This document shows positions 43,811 through 52,854 of a DNA stretch of 64,000 nt, in pieces. Numbering within the stretch: the stretch's first letter is position 1; every line of letters starts with the position of its first letter. The notes under the pieces were generated by a model that worked only from the letters and a program-made list of their open reading frames with translations, made no database searches and was not told the origin of the DNA. The position numbers and the translations under genes are program-made. The DNA lies in contig CAZHCW010000003.1 in assembly GCA_964531325.1 (NCBI GenBank), positions 171,116-235,115 of the forward strand, read 5' to 3'. This DNA is from UTCHB3 sp964531325. GTDB taxonomy: Bacteria; Bacteroidota; Ignavibacteria; Ignavibacteriales; Ignavibacteriaceae.

Positions 43811-44359
43811 CTACTTCTTCTCAAAGATGAGAGAAGCAGAGTTGATGCAATACCTTAAACCGGTTGGTTTTGGACCGTCGTTAAAAACATGTCCGAGATG
43901 GGCCCCACATTTGTTGCATGTAACTTCAGTTCTGACCATTCCATGTGAATAGTCAGAAGATTCAGCTATTGCATTTGAATCGCCGGGGGCGTAAAAACTT
44001 GGCCATCCGCAGTGAGCATCAAATTTGGTTATCGATTCAAAAAGGACTTCACCACAACCGGCACATTTATAAGTACCTGTTTCCTTGTGGTCCCAAAACT
44101 TACCGGTGAAGGGTCTTTCCGTTCCTTTTTCGCGCATCACATAATATTGTTCATCGGTGAGAATTGCCTTCCATTCAGCATCTGTTTTAATTATTTTATC
44201 TTTCATCTGTTCTTGTGATTTATGGTTTTTTGTAGAATCATTTAATGCCATTAGTTGTGATTTCATTATGTTCTGCTCTGACTGTTTGTTAACAGCCAAT
44301 ACAACCGCAAAGGCAACAAACAGGAGGAGTGAACCGATAAAAATAACATGTTTAAACAT
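43811..44359 (-). CDS. msrB: Peptide-methionine (R)-S-oxide reductase, membrane-anchored or exported
   Basis: The 182-residue protein has an N-terminal hydrophobic segment (FIGSLLLFVAFAVVLAV) and then a complete MsrB domain: two zinc-binding pairs (CAGCG and CNKCG), the conserved HCGWPSFYAP, and the catalytic Cys in RYCINSASL near the C-terminus. It repairs methionine-R-sulfoxide in proteins. The leader suggests action in the periplasm, on envelope or secreted proteins. A divergent promoter region with glnA lies upstream. Confidence 0.94.
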   Translation of the reverse strand: MFKHVIFIGSLLLFVAFAVVLAVNKQSEQNIMKSQLMALNDSTKNHKSQEQMKDKIIKTDAEWKAILTDEQYYVMREKGTERPFTGKFWDHKETGTYKCAGCGEVLFESITKFDAHCGWPSFYAPGDSNAIAESSDYSHGMVRTEVTCNKCGAHLGHVFNDGPKPTGLRYCINSASLIFEKK

Positions 44360-44670
44360 TAATGCCTCAATTAAGCTTGTAAAAACACCGGATGTAAAGT
44401 TACAGGGTTCCGGAGAAATGATTTATAAATTTACCACTTATTTCATTCATTAAATATGTAAAAATATTGGTTTTTCTAAAATATTTTCTTCGCCTTATAA
44501 ATTTAAGTAATTAAGGTTAAAGTGTTAATATTTTTTACTTATTAAGGTATGGATCAATCATAAGTCTTGTATATTGGCAAACAACCTTAATTATTAAGGT
44601 AAATTGCTGTTTTTATCTTGAGTAAAAATGATTTAAGTTTAAACTCTTAATAAAGAAAATTGAGATCAAA
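44360..44670. other. Divergent regulatory region between msrB and glnA
   Basis: This 311-base gap contains the promoters for both genes. It is AT-rich and holds repeated ATTAAGGT boxes (next entry). No coding frame was found. Confidence 0.5.
44510..44600 (+). promoter_or_regulatory. Repeated ATTAAGGT boxes upstream of glnA
   Basis: ATTAAGGT occurs at 44510-44517, 44541-44548 and 44593-44600, and once inverted at 44584-44591, where it makes a perfect 17-base palindrome ACCTTAAT-T-ATTAAGGT. The direct copies are 31 and 52 bases apart, close to 3 and 5 helical turns, as expected for cooperative regulator binding. The last site lies about 70 bases before the glnA ATG. Confidence 0.65.
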
Positions 44671-46053
44671 ATGAATACTAATTTATTAAATCACTGTAAC
44701 CGCCTCATTGAAGAGAAGGGGATACAGGTTATCGACCTTAAAAGTATCGATCTTACCGGCAGGCTTCATCATATTTCACTTCCCGTAAGAAAGGGGATAT
44801 TGGAACAATTGATGACTGAAGGCGTTGGGTTTGATGCTTCGAGTTATGGTTTCTCAAAAGTTGAAAACAGTGACATGGTTCAGATTCCGGATTTGTCAAC
44901 TGCTGTTATCGATCTATTCAGAGATGCCCCAACACTCAGCTTTTATTCCACAGTTCACCTTACTGATGAAAAAAGATCACCATTCCCACAGGATGGAAGA
45001 TACATGGCGAAAAAAGTGGAAAAATTGCTTCATGAATATACTGATGCAGACAAATCGATGTGGGGTCCCGAGTTCGAATTCTACATCTTTTCCAAAGTTA
45101 AATATGACACACGAACCGCGTCGTCATATTATGAACTTGAACACGCCGAAGAGTTTCATAAAAACGCTTATCATGCTGCAAATCCATTTGATGTATATGA
45201 TGATTTCAGGGATGAAGCTTGTCGTCTGTTAAATCAGGTGGGTGTTGATGTAAAATATCACCATCATGAAGTTGGCGAGAGAGGTCAGCAGGAGATTGAA
45301 ACATACTTTTCCGATCTCCTTACCACAGCCGATAATATCGTCACTTCAAAATATGTATTGATGAATTATGCTCGAAAAGAGAACCTTTTTATAACATTTA
45401 TGCCCAAACCGATGTATCAGCAGGCGGGTAACGGGATGCATGTCCACCTCTATCTTACAAAAGACGGTAAAAATGCCTTCTACGAAAAGGGGAAATATGC
45501 CAACATGAACGACCTTGCAAGATTTTTTATGGGCGGTATCTTAAAACATGGTGCAGCACTTTCGGCATTTACCAACCCTTCAACAAACTCATACAAAAGA
45601 CTTGTTCCCGGTTTTGAAGCACCCGTCGTTCTCACTTACGGTCAGGGTAACAGGGCTTCTGCAATAAGGATTCCCAAGTATATCAACAATCCCGATGAAA
45701 CACGGTTTGAATACAGACCACCGGATGCCACTGCCAATCCATATCTCTGTTTAAGTGCAATACTTCTCGCCGGGATTGATGGTGTGGTTAATAAAATTGA
45801 TCCGGAAGCCGAAGGTTTTGGTCCATCCGAGAAATTGGATATGAGTGATAAAAACCGTGATAAATTGAGTTTTCTACCCAGAAATCTTGATGAAGCACTT
45901 GATGCACTTGAATTGGATAACGAGTTTTTAAAACGCGGTGGAGTATTCACCGATCAACTCATTAAACAATGGATGAAAATAAAACACGAAGAGATTTCGG
46001 CAATTGGCACTATGCCTCATCCGTTTGAATTCAAGATGTACTTTAACTTGTAA
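44671..46053 (+). CDS. glnA: Glutamine synthetase (class I type)
   Basis: The 460-residue enzyme carries the GS signatures in order: beta-grasp N-terminus (TGRLHHISLPV), WGPEFEFYIF (about 131), the Glu ligands in HHHEVGERGQQEIE (about 200), GNGMHVHLYL (about 260), the ATP-binding NPSTNSYKRLVPGFEAP (about 305) and EYRPPDATANPYL (about 354). It makes glutamine from glutamate and ammonia. I see no obvious adenylylation-loop tyrosine, and the length fits the GSI-alpha type. A long regulatory region with repeated boxes precedes it and a strong terminator follows, so it is a single-gene unit. Confidence 0.94.
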   Translation: MNTNLLNHCNRLIEEKGIQVIDLKSIDLTGRLHHISLPVRKGILEQLMTEGVGFDASSYGFSKVENSDMVQIPDLSTAVIDLFRDAPTLSFYSTVHLTDEKRSPFPQDGRYMAKKVEKLLHEYTDADKSMWGPEFEFYIFSKVKYDTRTASSYYELEHAEEFHKNAYHAANPFDVYDDFRDEACRLLNQVGVDVKYHHHEVGERGQQEIETYFSDLLTTADNIVTSKYVLMNYARKENLFITFMPKPMYQQAGNGMHVHLYLTKDGKNAFYEKGKYANMNDLARFFMGGILKHGAALSAFTNPSTNSYKRLVPGFEAPVVLTYGQGNRASAIRIPKYINNPDETRFEYRPPDATANPYLCLSAILLAGIDGVVNKIDPEAEGFGPSEKLDMSDKNRDKLSFLPRNLDEALDALELDNEFLKRGGVFTDQLIKQWMKIKHEEISAIGTMPHPFEFKMYFNL

Positions 46054-46091
46054 TCTTTTCCATCCGCCGGAACAACTGCGGAGATCAATAC

Positions 46092-46145
46092 AGGCAGGAC
46101 TCGAGTTTCTCCTCGAAACTGTTTAGACAGTCCTGCCTTTTTTTA
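46092..46145 (+). terminator. glnA intrinsic terminator
   Basis: AGGCAGGACT (46092-46101) pairs with AGTCCTGCCT (46129-46138) over 10 bases and is followed by seven Ts. The inner loop contains a further CGAG/CTCG stem. Confidence 0.88.
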
Positions 46146-46344
46146 TGCCTGTAAAGTTCAAATGACCATGTTTTGTGGAATTAAATCCCTTGCGGAGAAA
46201 AATAATAATAAATTTATAGAATAATACTTTATTGTTATAAATAAAATTGTTAAATTGTATTCAGGTTATGTGAGGTTTAGTTAACAATTTTTTTCATCGA
46301 CCACGGAGGTAATTCTTTTTAGAGATTATTATTAATAATTATCA

Positions 46345-46433
46345 GGAAAGTCGTGCAAAACATTACTCCTGGTTAGGACTGAGGTACGAAATTTAGCAGG
46401 CATAGAACCCTGTTTTTCACCTGCCGGCTTTCC
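46345..46433 (+). ncRNA. Candidate structured RNA, unknown family
   Basis: A possible three-way junction: an outer stem GGAAAG (46345-46350) with CTTTCC (46428-46433), an inner hairpin TCCT-GGTT-AGGA (46367-46378) and a second hairpin GCAGG...CCTGC (about 46396-46424). It lies about 210 bases before the next ATG and does not match a riboswitch family I know. The strand is assumed from the downstream gene. Confidence 0.35.
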
Positions 46434-46642
46434 GATATTATTAAAATCCCCAAAGCAAACCTGCTCTAAAATCCCTTCATACAATTATTTCGTCCGGTAT
46501 CTTCATACCAAATTCAACTAATATTTTCTCGTTAAGATTCCACAACTTCGAATCACCATGAAGTTTTATTCACTTTTGTGGTTAAGTGGTTGATTGTTCC
46601 AGATCTTTCAGATATTTAATAATAAAAGCAGAAGAGCAGCAA

Positions 46643-49312
46643 ATGAAAATTATTGTAGCAATAGCCCTTTTTATATCTTTTACACATTCAACCTATTCTC
46701 AAACCAATGATCAAAATATGTGGATGACGAACGGCATTGTAAACGCCATCGTTCAATCAGATAATACTATCTACATTGGCGGAAATTTCGACTATGTAGG
46801 CAGATACACAGGACATGGAACCAAGGTAAACATTGCCACAGGTGAAATAAACATCTCGATGCCGATTGTGAACGATGCAATTAATACAGTAATTTCTGAC
46901 GGAGTTGGAGGCTGGTATATCGGGGGTAACTTTACCAGGGTTGGAGGTATAGTAAGAAACAGTCTCGCACACATAAAATCAGATGGAACGGTTGACGCAG
47001 GTTTTAACCCTTCACCCAATAGCGTAATATATGACCTCGAATTATTGGGTGGTGTGTTATATGTTTCGGGTAATTTTAGTACAATTGGGGGTTTGGCGAG
47101 GCGTGGGGTAGCAGCATTGAACCCAACTTCGGGTGTTCCAACTTCATGGAATCCAAATGCCGGCTCCTCGGTTAATAAAATTATTATAAATGGAGAGACA
47201 GTTTTTCTCTGTGGAGGTTTTACGACGCTTGGGGGCATTACCAGAAACTACATTGGAGCTGTTGACAAATCCACCGGTGCAGTTTTGGATTGGAATCCAA
47301 ACTCCGGAGGAACAGTTAAAACCATAGCCCTGAGTGGGAACACCATTTATGCAGGAGGCTATTTTTCAACTATGGGCGGTTTAAGTAGATATCGATTAGC
47401 AGCAATTAATGCAACAACAGGGGTCACAACTGATTGGGATCCAAATCCGGATAACAGCATTGAATTGTTGGAAGTGGAAGAGAATACACTTTTCGTTAGC
47501 GGGTATTTTGATAATATAGCCGGATCATCAAGAAATAATTTAGCTACATTTAATACTACCGATGGAACAATAACAGGCTGGGCTCCAAATCCCGATCTAA
47601 GGGTTGATGATATTGTGTTTTCAGGCGGAATAGCCTATATGGGGGGCTGGTTTAATAATTTTGCGGGTCAAGAAAGAGATAGAATCGCTGCTGTGGAAGT
47701 GGCAACAGGTAACCTTACTTCATGGACTGCACACGCCGAGTCTGCTGTTCTTTCTCTCGCAGTTGACGGAAGCAATCTTTATGCGGGGGGCAATTTTACT
47801 TCAATTGGCGGCGTTTTGCGAAACAGAATAGCCGCATTGAATGCTACAACCGGAGAGGCTACGGATTGGAATCCAACCAATGATGGGCTTATTTATGCTC
47901 TTGCTGTAAGCGGCGATAAAGTTTTTGTCGGAGGCAGTTTTGATAATATCGGGAGTAAGCCACGAAGCAGATTGGCGGCTTTAGATGTGACCACAGGGCT
48001 TGCAACCTTATGGAACCCGTCACCGGGTGGGTCCGTAAGATGTTTGAGTTTGGATAATGGAATATTATACGCCGGCGGGCATTTCACGACAATTAGTGGT
48101 CAATCCCGAAACAGACTTGCAGCTTATGATATTGCAGATATGAGTTTGACGGGTTGGAATCCAAATGCCAGCAATGCTGTTTTTGCTATTGCAAATTCAG
48201 GTAGCCTGGTTTATGTGGGAGGAGTATTTACAAGTGTAGGTGGACAAACCAGGAGCAGGATAGCTGCATTAAATGTCTCCGATGGGCAGGCAAATTCTTT
48301 TGATCCAAATGCAAACGATTTTGTTTACTCTATTGCAGTGGATGGGTCAACAGTTTATGCCGGTGGGGATTTTACAAACATCGGGGGACAGTCCAGGAAT
48401 TACATCGCTGCATTGAACTCTTCCGATGGAACTGCCACAGCCTGGAATCCCGGTACAAACGGATTAGTAGAGACAATTGCTTTAAGCGAAACACAAGTGT
48501 ATGCAGGAGGCGATTTTACTACCATTGCCGGAGTGACAAGGAACCACATTGGTTCAATCAACAAATCAGACGGGGTGCTTGCATCGTGGAATCCAAATGC
48601 GAGCCATTCAGTAAATGTTATGACAATCGATTATGACCACTCAAGAATTTTGGTTGGTGGTAATTTTTTTGATTTAGTGGGTGAATCCATTCGTGGATTT
48701 GTTGCCCTTTCCGATCCCTCCGATCCTGCTCTTCCTGTGGAACTTGTTTCATTTTCTGCAAAATATTTTAATAATGTTGTTCAACTTTCATGGCAAACTG
48801 CCACAGAAGTGGATAACTATGGATTTGAAGTGGAAAGAAAAACCCCAACTACCGACTGGCAGAAAATTTCCTTCGTTGAAGGACATGGTACCTCTAACTC
48901 ACCCAAATATTACAACTTTTCAGATCCAATATCATCGGTTGGAAAAATTTCCTATCGTCTAAAACAGTTGGATAATGATGGAAAGTTTGACTACAGCAAT
49001 GTAATTGAAACAGACACAAAACTCCCAACAGTGTTTGCACTTGAACAAAACTACCCAAATCCATTTAATCCTGAAACAATTATCAGATTTAATCTTCCAC
49101 AATCGGGAAGTGTAACAATGAAACTGTATAATATGCAGGGTGAAGAGGTTGCATTACTTCAATCCGGTTCTATGGATGCCGGCAGTCATTCAATAACATT
49201 TGATGCAAGCAAATATGGTTTACCATCGGGGGTTTATGTTTACAGGCTTAGTTCGATTGATGTTTTGGGTAAGAGTTTTAATGCGAGCAGGAAATTGGTG
49301 TTGATGAAGTAA
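46643..49312 (+). CDS. Secreted delta-60-like propeller protein with a T9SS sorting domain
   Basis: From ATG 46643 the 889-residue protein has a signal peptide (MKIIVAIALFISFTHSTYSQ), then about 14 repeats of some 44 residues with the pattern VYAGGDFTNIGGQSRNYIAAL and TAWNPG or TDWNPN, like delta-60/DUF5122 beta-propeller repeats. A fibronectin-like region follows (LPVELVSFSAKYFNNVVQLS, about 715-820), then a C-terminal sorting domain (FALEQNYPNPFNPETIIRF, ending RKLVLMK). It is a predicted T9SS substrate displayed on the cell surface. No catalytic residues are seen. The repeats are very similar to each other, a setting for recombinational length change. Confidence 0.88.
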   Translation: MKIIVAIALFISFTHSTYSQTNDQNMWMTNGIVNAIVQSDNTIYIGGNFDYVGRYTGHGTKVNIATGEINISMPIVNDAINTVISDGVGGWYIGGNFTRVGGIVRNSLAHIKSDGTVDAGFNPSPNSVIYDLELLGGVLYVSGNFSTIGGLARRGVAALNPTSGVPTSWNPNAGSSVNKIIINGETVFLCGGFTTLGGITRNYIGAVDKSTGAVLDWNPNSGGTVKTIALSGNTIYAGGYFSTMGGLSRYRLAAINATTGVTTDWDPNPDNSIELLEVEENTLFVSGYFDNIAGSSRNNLATFNTTDGTITGWAPNPDLRVDDIVFSGGIAYMGGWFNNFAGQERDRIAAVEVATGNLTSWTAHAESAVLSLAVDGSNLYAGGNFTSIGGVLRNRIAALNATTGEATDWNPTNDGLIYALAVSGDKVFVGGSFDNIGSKPRSRLAALDVTTGLATLWNPSPGGSVRCLSLDNGILYAGGHFTTISGQSRNRLAAYDIADMSLTGWNPNASNAVFAIANSGSLVYVGGVFTSVGGQTRSRIAALNVSDGQANSFDPNANDFVYSIAVDGSTVYAGGDFTNIGGQSRNYIAALNSSDGTATAWNPGTNGLVETIALSETQVYAGGDFTTIAGVTRNHIGSINKSDGVLASWNPNASHSVNVMTIDYDHSRILVGGNFFDLVGESIRGFVALSDPSDPALPVELVSFSAKYFNNVVQLSWQTATEVDNYGFEVERKTPTTDWQKISFVEGHGTSNSPKYYNFSDPISSVGKISYRLKQLDNDGKFDYSNVIETDTKLPTVFALEQNYPNPFNPETIIRFNLPQSGSVTMKLYNMQGEEVALLQSGSMDAGSHSITFDASKYGLPSGVYVYRLSSIDVLGKSFNASRKLVLMK

Positions 49313-49346
49313 TTCGGAATCAAAATTCATAATATCAAGATATCCG

Positions 49347-49385
49347 GGAAGTGGAAGGCAGTTGTCTTCCACTTCCTTATTTTTC
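49347..49385 (+). terminator. Intrinsic terminator after the delta-60 propeller gene
   Basis: GGAAGTGGAAG and CTTCCACTTCC form a perfect 11-bp stem with an 8-base loop, followed by TTATTTTT. It lies before the convergent phosphoesterase stop. Confidence 0.85.
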
Positions 49386-49387
49386 AA

Positions 49388-50848
49388 TTAAAGAGTAAAC
49401 CTTTCAGTAAATTTTTCGCCCCAACGGTTTACAAATTCAACCACAATCATTTTTGCCCCGGGGGATGGTTTAACAAAAAAGAGGTGATCCGTAGTTTCGG
49501 GCTCAACCCAGGTATGTTTTTTCGGTTTTTTGTCACCTTCAAACAGTTTCACAGTTTCGGGGTCTTTGCCTCTTCGTTTTTCCATTTGACCCATCGCCTT
49601 TCCATCCTGATACCAGTTTACTTTACAATATTTATCGTAGCCCCAGACATTAGCCATAACTTCGCCTTCAACTTTTTGGAGCGACATCTGGTGGCTTAAA
49701 GATCTGCCGGTTGATTTGTATTTCCATTTGATATCATTACCATTCACTTCATAAAAGCCATACCCTTTGGGAGTTCCATCGAAACAGGTGGGAGCAGTCC
49801 ACCATGCGCCACAAACAGCTCCACAAACATGTATCTCAACACTCTCCTCTTCAATATATTCACTTTCGTGCATGTGCCCGGTGATAATGTATGATTTAAA
49901 AGGTTTAAGAAGGTCGTAGAGCATTTTTCGATTACTCACGACAACATGTTTTTTGGGTTCCCCTCCGTTATCACGGATATGTTGGGTATTATAAGGAGGG
50001 ATGTGCATAAAAATTACAACGGTTTTTCCCTTTTCAATAAAAGAAAGGTCTTTTTTTAACCAGTCTATTTGAGGTTGATCGAGATAACCGATGTAATCCC
50101 CGGTCCAAAAGACATCATTAAGAACCACATAATGAACCGCCCCTTTGTTGAAGGAATAGTAGTGGGGACCAAAAGTTCCGGAGAATGTTTCGACCGATTT
50201 TTCATTCGTTTTTGCTGAATGATCTGTATCATGATTTCCCACAACCTGATAAAAAGGGATTCCCATTCGTTTTACACCTTTTTCATATTCGGGGAAGAGT
50301 TTTAGATCGTTAAACACAATATCGCCGCAGGCAACTCCAAAAATATTCTTTTTATCAGCAGCAAATTCAGCCACATCAGGCACAGTTTCATCGTTAAAAA
50401 GAGTAACATCTTCCATATCCAACACCTGTGGATCGGCAAGGAGAAGGAACGAATGTTGTGTGTCGTCACCGGCAGGTTTCAGGTTAAAACCCATGCTTAG
50501 GTCTGAAGTGCTGTCATCGATTCGTTGATAAAACCGGGCGGTACCCGTTGGGTTGGTATCAATTTCATATCCTGCGGGGTTAGAGATGAAAACATATTTT
50601 TGTCCAACAATAGATTCAAATTCATAGACTCCATCCTTTCCCGTCATAACTGCCGAGACCCCGTCAGAAACAACCACACCACCCACCGGTTTCCCTTCCG
50701 ACATCACCTTGCCCCGAATTTTCCGTACAAGATTACTCTTGTTTTTTTCGGGATTAATCAGTTTTTGCAGAGGAGAGGTGAAAGACTCCACTACCATTAA
50801 TGCTGAAATGCCAAGTGCACTTTTAATAAAATTTCGTCTGTCTGTCAT
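49388..50848 (-). CDS. Tat-exported calcineurin-like phosphoesterase
   Basis: From ATG 50848 the 486-residue protein begins MTDRRNFIKSALGISALMVV, a twin-arginine signal with RRNFIK. An N-terminal beta domain (KIRGKVMSEGKPVGGVVVSD) precedes a metallophosphoesterase core: LLADPQV, ACGDIVFND, QVVGNHDTDH, VIFMHIPPY and ITGHMHESEY. A further C-terminal beta domain follows. The three-part layout matches MetallophosN-Metallophos-MetallophosC proteins of Bacteroidota. It probably removes phosphate from extracytoplasmic esters; the substrate is unknown. A 13-codon longer frame would bury the Tat motif, so I rejected it. Tat export implies that the cofactor is inserted in the cytoplasm. Confidence 0.88.
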   Translation of the reverse strand: MTDRRNFIKSALGISALMVVESFTSPLQKLINPEKNKSNLVRKIRGKVMSEGKPVGGVVVSDGVSAVMTGKDGVYEFESIVGQKYVFISNPAGYEIDTNPTGTARFYQRIDDSTSDLSMGFNLKPAGDDTQHSFLLLADPQVLDMEDVTLFNDETVPDVAEFAADKKNIFGVACGDIVFNDLKLFPEYEKGVKRMGIPFYQVVGNHDTDHSAKTNEKSVETFSGTFGPHYYSFNKGAVHYVVLNDVFWTGDYIGYLDQPQIDWLKKDLSFIEKGKTVVIFMHIPPYNTQHIRDNGGEPKKHVVVSNRKMLYDLLKPFKSYIITGHMHESEYIEEESVEIHVCGAVCGAWWTAPTCFDGTPKGYGFYEVNGNDIKWKYKSTGRSLSHQMSLQKVEGEVMANVWGYDKYCKVNWYQDGKAMGQMEKRRGKDPETVKLFEGDKKPKKHTWVEPETTDHLFFVKPSPGAKMIVVEFVNRWGEKFTERFTL

Positions 50849-50966
50849 TTGCGGCTCGTCTAAAATTATTTTAATGTCGATACCCAATTTACATCTCTCC
50901 TAAATAATATCCCTGTCAATTCACTAAATTTAAAAATTGCATTTTTTGAAATACGAGGAGTTTAAA

Positions 50967-52799
50967 ATGGAAGATAGAATATTAGAATGTGTACCAAATT
51001 TTTCTGAAGGACAAAATCCTGAAACAATAAAACAGATCACGGATGCCATTGAAGCGGTTGACGGTGTAAAACTGTTAAATGTTGATCCCGGATTTGAAAT
51101 GAACCGCACGGTAGTCACTTTCATCGGTACACCGGAAGCAGTTGCTGAAGCTGCATTTCAGTCGATAAAACGGGCATCTGAGTTAATTGATATGTCAAAA
51201 CACACCGGTTCACACCCAAGAATGGGCGCCACCGATGTTTGTCCATTTATACCCGTAAGTGGTATTACGACTGAGGAGGCAATAAAACTTTCACATGAAG
51301 TGGCTAAGAGAGTTGGAAAAGAACTTGGAATTCCGGTTTATTTATATGAACTATCTCAGGAAAACCCCAAGAGGAAAAATCTCGCCATCATCCGTCAGGG
51401 TGAATATGAAGCACTCGAAGAGAAAATGAAAAAACCGGAATGGAAACCCGATTATGGACCTCTTTCATTTAATGCAAAATCGGGCGGAACCGTTATGGGT
51501 GTAAGAGAGTTTTTAATTGCATATAATGTTAACCTGAACACCCGGGAGGTAAAAGCTGCCACTGACATTGCTTTTGAACTGCGTGAAAAGGGAAGATCAG
51601 CCAGATCGGGCGGAAGTGGAGCATTTTATTATAAAAGACCAACAATTCTAAAATATAAAGAGGGAAGTTATCCCTCCGGGATTGATGGATTTGTTGGGAA
51701 TACGATTGAAGAAACCGCACTCCACTGCAAAGAAAGACTGGGATTTGACCTCTACGAACTTTTGGAACTTAATGGTATTGATCCTGAAAAACCTGAGAGT
51801 GAATCGGTAAAAATCCCGGGAAAATTCAAAAATTGTAAAGCCATTGGCTGGATGGTACCCGAATATGACAGGGCACAAATTTCCATAAACCTTACCGACT
51901 ATAAATCAACCCCGATGCACCTCGTTTATGAAGAAGCGAAAAAACTTGCAGAATCACGGGGAATTGCAGTTACGGGGAGTGAAATTGTAGGAATGGTTCC
52001 CTTTAGAGCACTTTATGAGAGTGGTCTGTTTTATCTTAAAAGACAGGAACGACCTGTTGGAATACCGGTAATGGATGTTCTTAAAACAGCAGTACAATCC
52101 CTTGGATTAAACGATGTGTCACCGTTTAAGATTGAGGAAAGGGTACTTGGTCTGCCCAAATTTGATGAAAAAGCTCTTTCATCTCTTACAGTTACAGGGT
52201 TTGCGGATGAAGTTTCGCGCGAATCCCCTGCTCCGGGTGGTGGTTCTGTAGCTGCAATGGCAGGAGCAATCGGAGCTGCATTGGCTTCCATGGTTGTTAA
52301 TTTAACCGCATACAAAAAAAGTGCCGGTGAACTCGATGAGATGCTTGATGATCTATCGGCTAAAGCTCAGGAAATTAAAGATAAACTGATTAAAAACATC
52401 GATGACGATTCCAGTGCCTTCAATGAATATATGGAAGCGATGAGACTGCCACAAACAACACCTGACGAAAAATCTGCGAGAATTTCTGCTATGCAAATGG
52501 GACTTAAAAAAGCTGTGCAGGTACCTCTAATGACTGCAAAACTGAGTTTTGAAGCGATCAAAATCTGCGAAGTTGTGAAACAGCATGGAAATCCCAACTC
52601 GATTACTGATGTCACCGTTGGTGCCCGTATGGCTCTTACCGGCGTTCAAGGAGGTGTGCTTAATGTGCTTATTAACCTCAAAGACATCAAAGATGAGGAA
52701 TATATTGCTGATATGAAAAGAGAATGTGCTGCCCTGATTGCTGATGCGAGTAAGTTAGCAGACCGGATACTCGATGAGGTGTTGCAGAAGCTAAGTTAA
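50967..52799 (+). CDS. ftcD: Bifunctional glutamate formimidoyltransferase / formimidoyl-THF cyclodeaminase
   Basis: From ATG 50967 (AGGAG upstream) the 610-residue protein begins MEDRILECVPNFSEGQNPE, the start of formiminotransferases, and has HTGSHPRMGATDVCPF with the active-site His. The second part (about 410-610) is cyclodeaminase: ADEVSRESPAPGGGSVAAMAG and a helical bundle. The enzyme transfers the formimino group from formiminoglutamate to tetrahydrofolate and then releases ammonia, linking histidine breakdown to one-carbon metabolism. It is longer than the usual 540-residue fusion, mainly because of a linker of about 100 residues. No hut genes are nearby. Confidence 0.94.
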   Translation: MEDRILECVPNFSEGQNPETIKQITDAIEAVDGVKLLNVDPGFEMNRTVVTFIGTPEAVAEAAFQSIKRASELIDMSKHTGSHPRMGATDVCPFIPVSGITTEEAIKLSHEVAKRVGKELGIPVYLYELSQENPKRKNLAIIRQGEYEALEEKMKKPEWKPDYGPLSFNAKSGGTVMGVREFLIAYNVNLNTREVKAATDIAFELREKGRSARSGGSGAFYYKRPTILKYKEGSYPSGIDGFVGNTIEETALHCKERLGFDLYELLELNGIDPEKPESESVKIPGKFKNCKAIGWMVPEYDRAQISINLTDYKSTPMHLVYEEAKKLAESRGIAVTGSEIVGMVPFRALYESGLFYLKRQERPVGIPVMDVLKTAVQSLGLNDVSPFKIEERVLGLPKFDEKALSSLTVTGFADEVSRESPAPGGGSVAAMAGAIGAALASMVVNLTAYKKSAGELDEMLDDLSAKAQEIKDKLIKNIDDDSSAFNEYMEAMRLPQTTPDEKSARISAMQMGLKKAVQVPLMTAKLSFEAIKICEVVKQHGNPNSITDVTVGARMALTGVQGGVLNVLINLKDIKDEEYIADMKRECAALIADASKLADRILDEVLQKLS

Positions 52800-52802
52800 A
52801 GA

Positions 52803-52821
52803 GGACGCAGATACACGCAGA
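52803..52821. repeat. Dispersed ACGCAGATACACGCAGA repeat
   Basis: GGACGCAGATACACGCAGA matches the unit at 20238-20256. It lies between ftcD and the carbamoyltransferase gene. Confidence 0.65.
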
Positions 52822-52854
52822 AGTACAAAAATCATTTAAATACAGAACAAGAAT

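Larger units (their letters stand above)
46054..46642. other. Long non-coding gap after glnA
   Basis: This 589-base gap contains the glnA terminator and a candidate structured RNA (separate entries). The rest is AT-rich and carries the leader of the next gene. No convincing reading frame was found. Confidence 0.5.

Noticed and set aside
44581..44612. Sigma-54 promoter for glnA
   Set aside because: TTGGCA occurs near 44575 but no GC element lies at the required distance.
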